DNA of 64,000 bases from Ziziphus jujuba (GCF_031755915.1 NC_083383.1:4317501-4381500), one strand, 5' to 3'; counted from the stretch's first letter, positions 23,954 through 39,249 are shown. The notes: generated by a model from the letters alone, not told the origin. Numbers and translations are program-made.

Positions 23954-26900
23954 TGTAACACCCCGTCCCGAATCGCACCGGAATCCGTGCACGTTGACCG
24001 AGGTTGACCGTTGGCCGTTGACCGAAGGGGTCAAAGTTGACTTTTTGACTCGGTGGGAATTTCGAGTTGACCAGGGTACCGTAGCGAAGTGCATGACGCC
24101 CTGAGTTCGTAGACTAGTAGCACGTCGAAAACGGAGCTACGGTTTGAAAGTTATGGGCAAAACAAGTTGAAATGTAAACTGTCTAAAAGGTGCCGGGAGT
24201 TGACTTTTTCTTGTGATGTAATTGTGAGTTGACTCTTGTATGGTTGTAAAGTACTCGTCGATACGAGTTCACAGACTAGCGGCACGCTCAAAACGGACAT
24301 CCGGTTAAAAAGTTATGGACGTTTGAAGTTTACCGGATACCGTATTATTTTAATATTTTTTTTGGGTCGGTGAACAGTGAAACGCCACGTGTCAGTTTCT
24401 GATTGGTCCACGTGGCATGAACAGTGTCATGCAGGGGTTTTATTTGTTAAAACACTCGGGGAAGAGAGAGAAAGAGAGAGAAAGAGAGAGAGGAGAGAGA
24501 AAGAGAGAGAGGAGAGAGAAAGAGCCACCGCCGGCCACCGGATTTTGTCACTGTTCCGGCCGAGTTACTGTACACGCGCCGGACAGAAAGCTTGCCCACC
24601 TCATTTCCGGCAAAACCTCCAAATTTCACGGCGAACGGCCGCCGGACGCGCCCGGATCGGACGTCCGAAGTTTGGCGGCGATTTTTCCCCTCCACCGCCG
24701 GCCACCGCGAATCGGCACTATTCCGGCCTATAAACAGTACACGCGCCTGACAGCCTTGATCCTCTCCTCAAGTCCGGCCTACCCACCAAAAATCACGACC
24801 ATCGGACCACCGACGCACCGGGATCGGAGCGTTTTCCGGCGAGGGGTCGAAAATCTTCAAACGGTGATTTCTCCGCCGTCCGACCTCCGTTTTGCTCACC
24901 GTCGGTCCCGTTGGATTGCTCTCCTCACGATCTACAAATCTGCAAAATTTCACAGCAAACGGCCACCGTCGGAAATTACTGTTCCGGCGACGGTTGCCGG
25001 TGACGTGGCGGCCGCCGGAAAGTACTGTTCCGGCGAGTACCCTGAAAATTCCGGCCAGCTCCAGTCCGCAGTGTTCGACCTCCTGAACCCAAATCCGACT
25101 TCCGTTTCCACCAATTCGCGACGGTTTGGGAGAATTGCGGAGCCGAAACCCGAAAAGCTTCCCGATAAAATTCTGACCCCGTCGGGTACGATCATCAGAA
25201 ATTAAGACCGGATCTGTGATTAGCATCACTCGAGCTTCGATTCGGTATATCATTCGTAAATTTAAGTTATCGTTTGGTGTTCGCTCCTCGGGTACCCATT
25301 TGGGGATTACCCGAATAAAATATTAATATTTGTGGTTTTGGTACTGTGGATGTTTTAGGTGCACGTGCAAGTAGCGGAGTCGATCCTGCGGAGGATCTTG
25401 ATTGAGATACGTGCACAAGGTGAGTGACCCACCTTCAAATTAATTTTGGGGAATTTAATTGATGAATATATTATGTGTGAATTAAATATTTGGAATTTAA
25501 TTTCTATGTGCCAAATATTTATTGGATTTATTGTAGAATTATTTATGAATTTATTGGATTTAAGAAAATGCGAATTCTACAAATTTATGCCGTGTGGAAT
25601 TATTTTATGGTTTTGAGGATTTTGAAATTGGTGTGGTTTTAATGGTAAATTGGGCACGATTTGATTTTCAAATATTTCAAGGAAAATATTTGGTTATGTT
25701 GGTGATTTCAATTTTTATGAAATATGCCCATAAAATATTATGGGATTTGATTATGATATTTCGAGAAATTATTTATGCTTGGAAAAAATGTGGATATTTG
25801 AATTGATGGATTTGGGAGTTGGTGGATTTGAAAATCATGGGATTTATGGTATTAATTATAAGGAAATTGTGGAGAATTTCCCGGTTCAAGCGGATGGATT
25901 ATGCCCGCTATGTTTATGAAAAATGTGAAATTTGTTTTATAATTTAAATTGTGGATTTTATGATTTTTAGATGCACCGTGCACGTACTGGTGTTCTGATT
26001 ATGTGATATGGTATATGTGATATGGATATTGTGCACACGGATATGATTAGCGCGCAGGTGGGTGTGAGTAGCGCGCGGTTGATATTATGAGGGTGTCCTG
26101 TGGATGCCATCGGAGAGGGCGGCCACCCCCCATTGGCCGGGACACCAGGTTAGCAGCGGCGCAGTGGGACGCCACGCGACCGTATGCCGGTTTCTTTCTA
26201 TAACCTCCTGTCTGGCGGTACCTTGGGACGCTGGGTACTGTTGGCGCCACTGGTATATAGTGGGTGCATCAAATGATTTTCAGAACTGTGTTTTAAAAAT
26301 AAAATGTTTGGAAACTGTATTGGAATTAAAAATATAATATTACTGTTCTGGTATTTAATTGATGTCTTGGTTTTCGGGAAATATGAATAAAGGGTTTTGT
26401 GAAAATGTTTTAAAAGGGGAACCTTTCCAACTGAGAGAATTGTAAGGGTTTTGAGAGACATTATTATTTCCAAATAATTATTATTTATATACCTATTACC
26501 GTGGTATGATAGTGTAGAGTAGTAGGGTCGCTCACTGAGATGATTAGCATCTCACACTCTTAAATTCCGTTCCTCTAGGTACCAGGTTGTCGGTGTTCAC
26601 TCGGAGCGGACTCGATCTTCCTCGCTGTATTTGTTCGTGCAGTACCTTGTTCTTCTTTTACTGCAGTTGTAATATTTCGTTCACTTTTGCTGTATTCTGT
26701 ATTTTGTAGTACTTCATAAAGCTCTGTATACTGTATGGGACACTTATGTATTTGTATTGCACTGGATTATTGTATTTTTATTTTGGAGTGCTGAAATTTG
26801 TGGAACCAGTTCGTCGTACTGTGGGAGGAATAAGGGAACAATTATAGAAGTGTGTTTTCAGTGCAGGAAATTTTGTGGTAAGTCCATCCCTTAGGGGAGG

Positions 26901-26995
26901 TTCTGCCGGATCTTCCACAGAAGGGTCCGGTAGGGTTTCCCTGGGATCAGGGCTTGTCTAGGGTTCCGGTGGGGAACTTTGGACGGGTCCTGACA
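23954..26995. mobile_element. 3-kb solo LTR in psbC
   Basis: Bounded by TGTAACACCCCGTCC and GGACGGGTCCTGACA, with a perfect CTCGC duplication on both sides (23949-23953, 26996-27000). No primer-binding site, polypurine tract or gag/pol is inside, and there are no internal direct LTR copies, so it is a solo LTR. It is GC-rich at 24530-25150, in sharp contrast with the flanking plastid DNA. Long TGTAACACC-type LTRs are typical of Del/Tekay chromoviruses (inference). Open frames in it, such as 24417-25205, look like chance frames in GC-rich DNA. Confidence 0.87.
24465..24524. repeat. GA microsatellite inside the solo LTR
   Basis: An interrupted (GA)n tract of about 60 bp made of AGAGAGAAAG-like and GGAGAGAG units. 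It is followed by a GC-rich segment with recurrent CCGGCCACCG and GTTCCGGCGA words. Confidence 0.8.
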
Positions 26996-27015
26996 CTCGC
27001 CGTGCACTTGTATGA

Positions 27016-27210
<195 letters not shown>

Positions 27211-27448
27211 TAAGGACCTACCGATTTAGGTAAATATCTAATGCACTCCTCGACTGGGGAAGTTATTTTTGGGGGAGAAATTATGCGTTTTTGGGATCTA
27301 CGTGCTCCCTGGCTAGAACTTCCTAGGGGCCCCAATGGTTTGGGCTTGAGTAGGCTGAAAAAAGACATCCAGCCTTGGCAAGAACGACGTTCTGCAGAAT
27401 ATATAACTCATGCTCCTTCAGGTTCTTTAAATTCCATGGGGGGTGTAG

Positions 27449-27634
<186 letters not shown>

Positions 27635-27879
27635 TAAGATGGGAAGCCTGATGCTTGAAGTAGGAATCAATTTGATTCCACCATACATATTAGGTTAGGT
27701 GGGTCAAGTCAGATTTAAAAAGTATTCTTTTTTCCCTTCTTTTCAACCCATTTATATCTAATCTTTTTTTTTTTTGGCTTGGCTAAGTGGGATAGCCGAT
27801 CCATTCCCATTTATGATACTGAAAGGGAAAAACCAATAAAATAAAGAAAAGCAACAAATCTATTCACCAAACCAAGAAA

Positions 27880-27971
27880 GGAGAGAGAGGGATTCGAACC
27901 CTCGATAGTTCTTTGTTTCGAACTATACTTGTTTTCAATACCGGAGCTATCAACCACTCGATCATCTCTCC
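27880..27971 (-). tRNA. trnS-UGA: trnS-UGA-like plastid tRNA (NUPT copy)
   Basis: The minus strand reads GGAGAGATGATCGAGTGGTT, anticodon TGA in ATTGAAAAC, a long variable arm and T-arm GAGGGTTCGAATCCCTC. 92 nt; it follows psbC as in plastids. Confidence 0.88.
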
Positions 27972-28318
27972 GAAAGCTAATTTCTATTTTATTTTTTTTC
28001 TGCTGAATAGAACATGGACATATGAGTTGATACCATTACTATTTATAGAAAGATATCGGGAATGAATCTATAAGCCTATCTGTCTGTATATATATAGATG
28101 CATGATCCAGCATGCCCCTTTGTAAAGTAAAAAAACCACCCTCGATTCTATGCGTTAATAAAAAAGTGGCAAAAGTAGGTAATAAGTCATATAGAATCAA
28201 TGATGGAGTCATGGAAAAATATTTCTACGATGCATTTTTTTTTTGTTTTACAATTTTTTGGTTGATAAAGAGATCAAATGGTATAATTCTTTTGTTGGTA
28301 GATTGGAGGATTAGAAAC

Positions 28319-28507
28319 ATGACTATTGCTTTCCAATTGGCTATTTTTGCATTAATTGCTACTTCATCAATCTTACAGATTAGTGTACCCGTTGTATTTG
28401 CTTCTTCTGATGGTTGGGCGGGTAACAAAAATGTTGTATTTTCCGGTACATCATTATGGATTGGATTAGTCTTTCTGGTGGGTATCCTTAATTCTATCAT
28501 CTCTTGA
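28319..28507 (+). pseudogene. psbZ: psbZ, intact open frame in NUPT
   Basis: Photosystem II subunit with two membrane helices. The full 62-residue frame is open: [20 protein letters not shown] then [21 protein letters not shown] and ending [11 protein letters not shown] few substitutions against the plastid protein (SSN to AGN-like, L to I near the end). The longer in-frame extension upstream (from 28112) is not part of psbZ. Its survival is probably chance given its length; I see no transit peptide. Confidence 0.9.
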
Positions 28508-28954
28508 ACCTATTTGCTTTAGATCTACAACTGACCCTTCCCCGAATTCTTTCAGGTTGTGAGACACATTAAAAATCCATATAAGCCCAAAAATAAAATA
28601 AAAATAAAGAAAAAAAATTCTAAAAATTAGAGGGAAGGGTCAAACCTATTGTATTTGTGTATTTGTTTTGTAAATTTTGTTTATATAAATATGAAATAAA
28701 TATGTATTATAAATTATATATAAACTATATAAACAAATATTATATCAAAATAAAATATAATATATAAATATATAATAAGATATATAAACGAAAAAAAGAT
28801 TATTTATTTTTTTATTCACAATATATCATAATAAAATAAATTTTAAAATTATATAAAATTATATTATATATATAATTATATACATTATAAATAACATATA
28901 ATATAAAAATGAAAGAGAGTATTTGGCCTTTCGTATCAGGAACGAAAAAAAGAT
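28508..28954. other. psbZ-trnG plastid spacer
   Basis: AT-rich spacer with repeated TATAAA-like words. No gene is seen. Confidence 0.6.
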
Positions 28955-29025
28955 GCGGATATAGTCGAATGGTAAATTTTCTCTTTGCCAAGGAGAAGAT
29001 GCGGGTTCGATTCCCGCTATCCGTC
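28955..29025 (+). tRNA. trnG-GCC: trnG-GCC-like plastid tRNA (NUPT copy)
   Basis: GCGGATATAGTCGAATGGTA start, anticodon GCC in TTTGCCAAG, T-arm GCGGGTTCGATTCCCGC and acceptor TATCCGT. Nearly unchanged; 71 nt. Confidence 0.9.
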
Positions 29026-29217
29026 CGGAATAATAACTTAATGTATTTAAGTTATTAATATATTTAAGTTAAGAGAATAAAGGATTAAGTAAAGTTGATC
29101 ACAATAGTATATTGGTTCTATCCCCCCTTCTTTTCTCCCTCTCCCAAATAAAAAGGTAATTAATTACTAGTTAAATAATTAACAAAACCAAACCTAAAAC
29201 TTTTTGTCAAACAAATG

Positions 29218-29291
29218 TTGTGGAGATGGGATTTGAACCCGTGACCTCAAGGTTATGAGCCTTGCGAGCTACCAAGCTGCTCTACCTCGCG
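29218..29291 (-). tRNA. trnfM-CAU: trnfM-CAU-like plastid tRNA (NUPT copy)
   Basis: The minus strand starts CGCGAGGTAGAGCAGCTTGG, anticodon CAT in GGCTCATAACC, T-arm ACGGGTTCAAATCC. CGCGGGG of the plastid gene has become CGCGAGG (G-to-A). 74 nt. Confidence 0.88.
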
Positions 29292-29452
29292 ATGAAAAGA
29301 CGAGTGGGAAACTAATGGGCAAACAAGGATTGAATGCGCCCCTCGACCATATCTATACAAATAGGATAGCCCATTTATACAGAATGGTAAAGGGGCCCTC
29401 TATGATCATTGATCATAGAAATGAATAGAAAAACGAAGAGATAGTTTAATCC

Positions 29453-29755
29453 TTACCAACTTGATCTTATTGCTTCGGGCAACAAACACGCATAAACCAT
29501 TTCACGAAGTATGTGATTGGATAGACCGAAGTCTTGATAGTTAGCTCTCAGCCTTCCAAACAAAAAACAACGTCGATGAAGGCGTGTAGGTGCACTATTA
29601 TGGGGTGGGGATTGTAACTTTCCATGAATTTCCTATTTTTCACTCAACGACGGAACTTTGCTTATTTCTTTTTTTGAGGATTGACGAATCAAATGATATT
29701 TTTGTCCTAATTTTTGCCTCTTCTTCTCCCTCTGGATCAAACTTTTTCTTGCCAT
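29453..29755 (-). pseudogene. rps14: rps14 pseudogene
   Basis: Plastid ribosomal protein S14. ATG at 29755, [20 protein letters not shown], then a TAG at codon 41 where the family has Trp (SLSEK-stop-EIHG), and the frame continues to RSSW-stop at 29453. Length (100 codons) and frame are unchanged; the only disabling change is TGG to TAG. Arg-to-Gln, Gly-to-Asn/Glu and Arg-to-His changes elsewhere are also G-to-A or C-to-T. It precedes psaB as in plastids. Confidence 0.95.
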
Positions 29756-29889
29756 AATGGTTCAATTCCCATTAGTTTAGTTTCAATGATATAAGTCGGA
29801 TCCTAGACGTAGAAATATAAGAAGGCGGTCCCCCTTCTCCACCAAAAGAAATGATATTATCGAGGATAATACAACACATAAAAAAAGAA

Positions 29890-32103
29890 TTAAATAAATT
29901 TGCTTGATGTAGAGGCAATCAAGAAAGCCGCATAATTGAATATATAACCTATAGAAAAGTGGGCTAACCCGACCAATCTTGCTTGTACAATGGAAAGAGC
30001 CACCGGTTTATCTCTCCATCGAATCAAATTAGCCAAAGGTGTTGATTCATGAACCCATGCTAATGTTTCAATCAATTCCTGCCAATATCCACGCTAAGAA
30101 ATTAAGAACATAAATCCAATAGCCTAAACAAGATGTCCAAATAAAAACATCCACGCCCAAACCGATAAACTATTCATACTAAAAGGGTTATATCCATTGA
30201 TACGTTGTGAAGAGTTTAACCATAAATAATCTCTTAACCATCCTATCAAATAAGAGGAAGACTCATTAAATTGTGAAATGTTACCCTACCATAATGTGAT
30301 GTGCTTCCAATGCCAATAAAAAATCACCCATCCAATGATATTTAACATCAAGAAAATCGCCAAATAAAATGCGTCCCAAGCCGAAATATCACAAGTACCA
30401 CCTCGTCCCAGACCATTGCAAGGAAAACTATAACAAAATCCTTTTTATTTGGCATTAACTTGGAACCATGTGCATCTAAAGCCCTTTTTACTAATATCAA
30501 TGTAGTTGTATGTAAACCTAAAGCAATAACATGATGAACCAAGAAGTCTCCGGGTCCTATTGTTAAGAATAGTGAATTACTATTCTCATTAATAGCATTT
30601 AACCAACCAGGCAACCATATGCTTTGACCTGCATTGAACACGGGACCATTCGTTGAAGATAAAAGTACATCAAACCCATATGAAGTTTTACCATGAGCTG
30701 ATATTGGGAAAATATAGGTTTGATCAAGATTTGTTTCTCCGGAGTACCAAAAGCAAGCATGAAATCATTATGAACATAAAGTCCTAAAGTATGGAACCCA
30801 AGAAAGAGGTTGGCCTAACTTAAATGGGATATAATGGCTTCTTTATGGTCTAACATTATTGCCAATACATTATCCTCATTCTGTTCCAAATTGTAATCTT
30901 TAATAAAAAAATATAGCTCCATAAGCGAAAGCCCCTGTCATGATGAATCCTGCAATGTATTGGTGATGAGTATATAAAGCAGCTTGAGTAGTAAAGTCTT
31001 GTGCTATGAACGCATAAGCGGGTAAAGAGTACATGTGTTGAGCGACCAAGGAAGTAATAACCCCTAAAGAGGCTTGAGCAAGGCCTAATTGAAAATGAAT
31101 CGAATTATTTACTGTGTCATAAAGACCTTTATGTCCACACCCCAATCGCCCCCCCGGAGGAATATGTGCTTCTAAAAGATTTTTTATACTGTGCCCAATT
31201 CCAAAATTAGTTCTATACATATGACTAGCAGTAAGAAAAATAAATGCAATAGCTAAATGATGATGAGCAATATCAGTCAGCCATAAAATTTGCGTTTGTT
31301 GATGGAATCCTTCGAGAAAGGTTAGAATGGTAGTTCTGACCCCTTGGGAGGTACCAAATAAATGACTACTTGAATCGGGGTTTTAAGCATAAAGATTCCA
31401 CTGACCTGTAAAAAGTGGGCCTAATCCTTGGTGGTGCGGCAATACATCTAAGAAATTATTCCAGCTAACATATTCCCCCCCGGCTCTCGGAATAGCAACA
31501 TGAACTAAATGTCCTATCCAAGACAAGGAACTTACTTCGAATAATCCTGATAAATGATGATTGAGGAGTGATTCAGCATTTTTAAACCACGAAATGGTCA
31601 GCTTCCATTTCAGTTGTAGGTGTAACCAGGCTATTAAAGACATGGCAAAAAGAAATAATAGAAAAAGAGCTCCATTATAAAGATCTCCATTAGTATGTAA
31701 ACCGATTGTATACTACCATTGATAAACACCAGAATAAGCAATATTCACTGGGCTAAGAGCAACCCCACCCCCCCCCCCCCCCCCCCCGAGTAAAAGCTTC
31801 CACAACCGGTTGACCAAAATGAGGATCCCAAATTGCATGAGCAATAGGTCTTACCCGTAAAGGGTCCTGTACCCATTCGTCAAAGTTTTCTTGCCAAGCT
31901 ACACGAAACAAATTTCCAAAAGTCCACAGAAAAATTATTGCTAATTGGCCGAAATGGGAAGCAAAAATATTTTGATAAAGACGTTCCTCAGTAATATCAT
32001 CATGACTTTCAAAGTCATGTGCGGTAGCAATACCACACCAAATACGATGAGTAGTGGGGTCCTGAGATAAGCCTTGGCTAAACCTTGGAAATCTTAATGC
32101 CAT
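29890..32103 (-). pseudogene. psaB: psaB pseudogene
   Basis: Photosystem I core protein P700 apoprotein A2, eleven membrane helices. It starts [20 protein letters not shown] (ATG 32103) and ends [15 protein letters not shown] at 29890. Most of the protein can be followed in pieces ([47 protein letters not shown]). Breaks include TGG to TAG near 31715 (YQW-stop-YTIG), CAA to TAA near 31383 (LYA-stop-NPD), frameshifts around 30430 and 30720, and a run of 20 C at 31768-31787 that disrupts the FTRGGA region. Confidence 0.95.
31768..31787. repeat. Run of 20 C in psaB
   Basis: A pure C homopolymer, preceded by ACCCCA, at the place where plastid psaB encodes FTRGGAL. A short G/C stretch of the coding sequence seems to have expanded and shifted the frame. 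Confidence 0.85.
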
Positions 32104-32128
32104 AATGCCTTTCAAATCCTCCTAGCCA

Positions 32129-34350
<2,222 letters not shown>

Positions 34351-35050
34351 TGAGTCCTCCTCTTTCCGGACAATACATACAAAGAGACCCGCCAATAGTT
34401 AAGTAATTAGTGAACCTATGAGAGATGTTTAGACTTAGTTTTTTATCTTCTATCTCCCATCTATCTATTTTCTTTAGTTATTCACTAGAGCAATTATGAT
34501 CTGGAAGTCGATCCGGGGCAAGTGTTCGGATCTATTATGACATAGCTGGGGGGCGCTTAACAGACATTTTTAATCTTATAAAATTTTTTTGGGGGGCTTT
34601 GAATTGACGTAATTCTTTTTTGTGCAACCTAATGTATTCATACCTCAATTAGAAGTTCCTAAATGAAGACACTTTATGTCTTACATAGAATATATTACTA
34701 TTACTCTATTCCAAACCGTGTGAATAGTCATTAGTCATTACTAAGAGACATACCACTATTTCTATTTAGTCATTCGAGGGTCTCCTTTACTTTTATTAGT
34801 TATTATTATTAACAGCAGAAAAGAAATATATTTTCTAACTTATCTGTATGTCGTTTATCCCTACGAAATAACAGGTGAAATAGAACGATCTTAGAAGGAG
34901 AAGGGATATAATGAAATTTTTGATTGGTTCTTCCCAGAGAAATGATCCATTTTATTTGACTGATAGAGACAACAAACAATTCATAAATAATTCATTATAA
35001 CAAATAAAAAAAATAAAAAATAAAAAAATAGTTAGAATAAAATAGTGTTC
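34351..35050. other. psaA-ycf3 plastid spacer
   Basis: Spacer with no recognisable gene; a poly-A/T block lies at about 35000-35040. Confidence 0.6.
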
Positions 35051-37291
35051 TTATTCGAAATGCCTTGTGATCTTCAACCAATTTTGCACTTCAATATAAT
35101 TCCCAGGAGTAAGCGCTATAGCCTGTTTCCAATACTCAGCAGCTTGGTCGAACCAAGCCTCCGCAATTTCAGAATCTCCTTGTTGAATGCCCTGTTCTCC
35201 CCAGTCAGAATAGGTGGGTAAATTCCTTCCCTTAGAACCGTACTTGAGAGTTTCCGACCTCATACAGCTCAGTAGTCAAATTCTTAGTATCTTATTTTTT
35301 TAATCTACCATATATAATTGAATAAGATTTCTTATGGATCTATCCCATTTTTTTCTCTCAAGTTAACCAAAAGAGGTTATGAGTTTCAAACTTTAATTTT
35401 GCTTAATGATTTAATCAGTTTTATCTTTTCTCCCACCTTCATAAAGCATAGTTATTTCCACTATCATTAGAATTTTCTGAAAGGTAACTATCTTGGTTTC
35501 ATATATAAATTTATATAGAATCTTTGGAAAAGACTTTCTTCATAAGAAGGAAAAGACTTACTATCGTTGGGATCTGATGCTACACCGCTACTCAATACCT
35601 TAGGGGATCAACTCTATTACATAAGTGGATGCTAACTTTTATCTCATATCATGACATAAGTAAGAAGTTGTTATTGTATCGGCACAAAATCTCGCGAATT
35701 GATCTTTATGGTGCTTCCTTTTCAATTAGACACTTTATCCATAGAATAAAGTATCTAGGTATACCAATTTAGTCATATTTCCACTTCTATGAAGTGCATT
35801 TCTTTACTAAACCTAATAGAAATTGTTGTTTTGGACGATACATATGTAGAAAATCTATTTTTTCTAGTATTTATTAACAAATTTTCTCTTTCTTTCCCTT
35901 TCTATAGTGGAGATAGTCGCAAGTAATGATAGATCACGACCATATTATTAAAAGCTTGTGGTAAGAATGGGTCCAGCTCTAGTGCCCGAAAATAATATTC
36001 CAAAGCTTTCGTATGTTCTTCGTTCCTTGTGTGGATAAGGCCTATGTTATAGTGTATATAACTTCAATCATAGGGATCGATTTCTAATCATATACTTCAT
36101 AATAATTATATAAAGCTTCTATATAATTTCCTTCGAATTCAGCTCCGTTACGGCCGTCATTCGATTCAAAGAATCTCCATTTCAGAACCGTACAAGAGAT
36201 TTTCATCTTGTACGGCTCCTCCTTTATGTGCATAATGAGAATAATACATGGAATCCACAAAGATTGAAATGAAATAGTCTCATTATAAACTGAGTGGGGC
36301 TAGTTTTTTTACAAGAAATCTCTAGCCAACCTTCTTGTAAAAAACCTTTCCTTAACATCAAGCATGTTGGTACTAGATAAAATAAAAAAGAGTGACTCCA
36401 ACAATTTCTTTGCCTTCAACGCCTCTTAATTTCTAGGAATTAGTCACTTCAACAGTCTTCGATGGTTATATGGGTATCCAAAATATGAACGCGATGGATG
36501 TTTGTTGTCCCAACCATTCTTGTTAGTCCCGATCCTGATAAAGAAAAGGTATAATTTATACCAAAGTTTTCGTGTTGTTGATTCCTAGGAGTAGTGCCTT
36601 TTCCCCTATGCCCCCTATTGGTACTAGTGGAGTAGGTTTGATGTAACCTATAGGGTAACCTTTCGCTCAATACTCTAAAATGGACAATTGAAGTATCTGA
36701 GGCTGCATTAATTGGGGATACACGATAGAAGGGCTTGTTTTCTTTACAAACTTCACCTTCAACAAGCGTAGATTTATTTCAATAATTTTTTTTTCTTTCT
36801 ATTCTGAGTGTCTTTCTCTTAAGATTGAAAGCGGTAAAATAAAAAAGTATAACTATAAAAAAGAAAAAAATTAGAAAATATATAAAAAAATATAAAATTG
36901 ATTTATAACTTCATATTTGATAATTGTAATTTATTATAATTATATAATTATTTATCATTATAATAAATATATATATAAAATAAATATATCATTTAAATAT
37001 ATATAATAAATATATTATTGATTAATTATAATTTAATTTATTTATTTATAATATAATTAATTTATTATATATTTTTATAATTTATTATAATATAATAACT
37101 AATATAATAACTAAATAAGAAAAAAGAAAAGAAAATAATAATAAATAAAAAAAGAATCAAATTGCACCATCTCGGTAATAGGTGAATGCCTCTTTCTCTC
37201 CCGAAATTGTCGAAATTATTCGCAATAAGATATTGACTACAATTGAAAAGGTCTTATCAATAAAATTTCTATTTATTTCAGATCTAGACAT
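35051..37291 (-). pseudogene. ycf3: ycf3 (pafI) pseudogene, three exons
   Basis: Ycf3 is a TPR protein needed to assemble photosystem I. Exon 1 is 37168-37291 ([20 protein letters not shown]..., [12 protein letters not shown]; 124 nt, the usual length). Exon 2 is about 35923-36147 and carries GNYIEALYNYYE-like TPR sequence with several stops. Exon 3 is about 35051-35200 ([20 protein letters not shown], ending [12 protein letters not shown]). Both group II introns are kept (about 720 and 1020 bp), so transfer was by DNA. A very AT-rich block fills intron 1 at 36850-37150. Confidence 0.9.
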
Positions 37292-38208
37292 AGGTAGAAA
37301 TCCATTCTATAATTTCTTTGAATTGCCCTTCGTGTTGTGAGAAAATAATCCCCAAACAAAGGGAATTGGATAGTACGAAATAACATAAAAATAGATTCAT
37401 TAAAAAAGAAGACCTTCTACTCAAATTCTTTATTTTTCTTTTTGACAGGGATCAATAAAAACTAAGAAATATTTGAATCCGATTATATTTCATTCAAATG
37501 TAAATATAGTAAAATATACTAATAAATATATAGTAGTAATATAATAGTAGTAGTAAAAGAATGAAAGGAACTATTCCTATTTCATCGAAGTTGAAGAATA
37601 AAAGAATTTATCCCTCAGATTAGGATAATTAGAGAAGTTTTGATCGAATTATAATCCAAAGAGAGAAGAAAAAGAAGCGAATAATCATTCTATGATGGAT
37701 GAAAATAGACTAACCGTCCATTTTATGTTGTGTGTATAACGGGTATACGCTATACAATCAAATATAAAAACCCCAGGACATTTCTTGAATTTGGAATAAA
37801 TCTATGCATCCGAAGTTGGGATAAGGGGTTGAAAGATCTAAAACTGGAAAGTCATTTTAGAACTTTTATGAAAATGGACGAATAATCTGAACTAAATATA
37901 ATGATGATCTAAAAGTATCCATGAAACATAGTCTCAAAAAATAGATTGCTCGGTGTATTTGTTCCAATTCAGTGATTTAATTTGGTATAAATATTAGAAA
38001 AGGCCGGGAGTGCTGTCTTCGCAAACACAAATCTTTATCTACTGTTTTTCACCAAAAAAATTCTTTTTCCCCAGTTTCGAAGGAAGGGTTTATCTTTAAT
38101 TTAATAAAAGTTTTTCTATTAAAAAAAAATAGAGTGTACATACCTATCCAAAAATCGAATATGAATAACTCACTATTCACTTGGTTTCTGAACCATAATC
38201 GTTATGTA
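37292..38208. other. ycf3-trnS-GGA plastid spacer
   Basis: Spacer without a recognisable gene. Confidence 0.6.
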
Positions 38209-38282
38209 GGAGAGATGGCCAAGTGGTTGAAGGTGTAGCATTGGAACTGCTATGTATGGCCTAATTCACCCTCTCTTTCCAT
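38209..38282 (+). pseudogene. trnS-GGA: trnS-GGA, 3' part damaged
   Basis: GGAGAGATGGCCAAGTGGTT start and anticodon GGA in ATTGGAACT are clear. The variable arm and T-arm are replaced by a shorter stretch, but the 3' acceptor end CTCTCTTTCC remains. A short internal deletion removed the T-arm. Confidence 0.82.
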
Positions 38283-38533
38283 ACCCTTTACCTAATTCAC
38301 CAATGTTACTGATCGCAATGTAGCAAATAACAATGGATACCATTATTCCAACAGTTAGCCCTCTCTTTGATATAGATTCTCTATTCCTAATATTAATTTC
38401 TATAGTATGGAAAATACTAAGAAGGGACAAGGAATGAAAATCGCCATACTAATCTATGATACATGAATGGGAGAAAAATTCTCGGATCAAAACCCCTTAC
38501 CTCGGGTCTTTTTACGTAGTAGGGGGGTGTCTG

Positions 38534-39249
38534 TGTTGAAATGTGGTGATCTTGCCACAATGTGCAAGGTAGTTCGGTTACACTTGCACTCTTTGTTTTG
38601 CAACATCAAAGACCAAACATTGTTTATGTTTATGCATTTTATTTTATCTTGTAATGTTCAAGAACAATATCCTTTTTGTAATGCCCTAAGCTCATTACCT
38701 AGCTTAAGGCCTTTTTTGTCTAGTTGCTGGAATTGTATTTCCAGCAACATAAGTCCACTTCCTTGGATGCCGTTTGCAGTAGGTTTGGTATTTGGACCTG
38801 AATTTTGGATATGCTAAACTAGATATGCAGAGGAATCAGAAACAAAAAGAATGGCCCAATTTGGAGCTGGGAAGGCTGAGTTAAGCCCAAAACAATCTGA
38901 CCCTTGTGCAGTGTTGTTGCCCAGAAAACTGGGCAAAACTGCCTCGGGTTTGATTACTTTTGAATGGGTAAATGGACTTTGTTTTATCTGGTTTTTGGGT
39001 AAAACATATTCTAATATTCAAAAAGGCTTCCCTCCAATTTTCAAGTCAAATGGAGCTGGTTTTCAAATTCAAATGCCTTAGACAAGCTGAACTGTCCATT
39101 AAAGAAGGTTTCTTGCATGCCCAACACATTGATTAGAGTTAGTTGAGGTAGTTTGGCTTGTTTGGTTACTTTTAATGCTTTTGTATTTATTGCTCAATAT
39201 GGCAGCATGCCTTATTGTCTTTTTGATGTATTTAAAAGTATGAAAATTG
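38534..39249 (+). repeat. 5' LTR of the copia element, truncated
   Basis: Begins TGTTGAAATGTGGTGATCTT and matches 42653-43369 nearly base for base. It lacks the last ~360 bp. The antisense/sense open frames inside (38467-38817, 38851-39081) also occur in the 3' LTR and are LTR shadows. Confidence 0.9.

Noticed and set aside
24417..25205. 262-codon open frame in GC-rich DNA as a novel gene
   Set aside because: It lies wholly inside the solo LTR, overlaps open frames on both strands, and is low-complexity Pro/Arg/Ser sequence as expected from GC-rich DNA without stops.
28112..28318. N-terminal extension of psbZ as a nuclear transit peptide
   Set aside because: The extra residues come from the ordinary psbC-psbZ spacer and are Lys/Phe/Cys-rich with no clear transit-peptide character; chance in-frame read-through.
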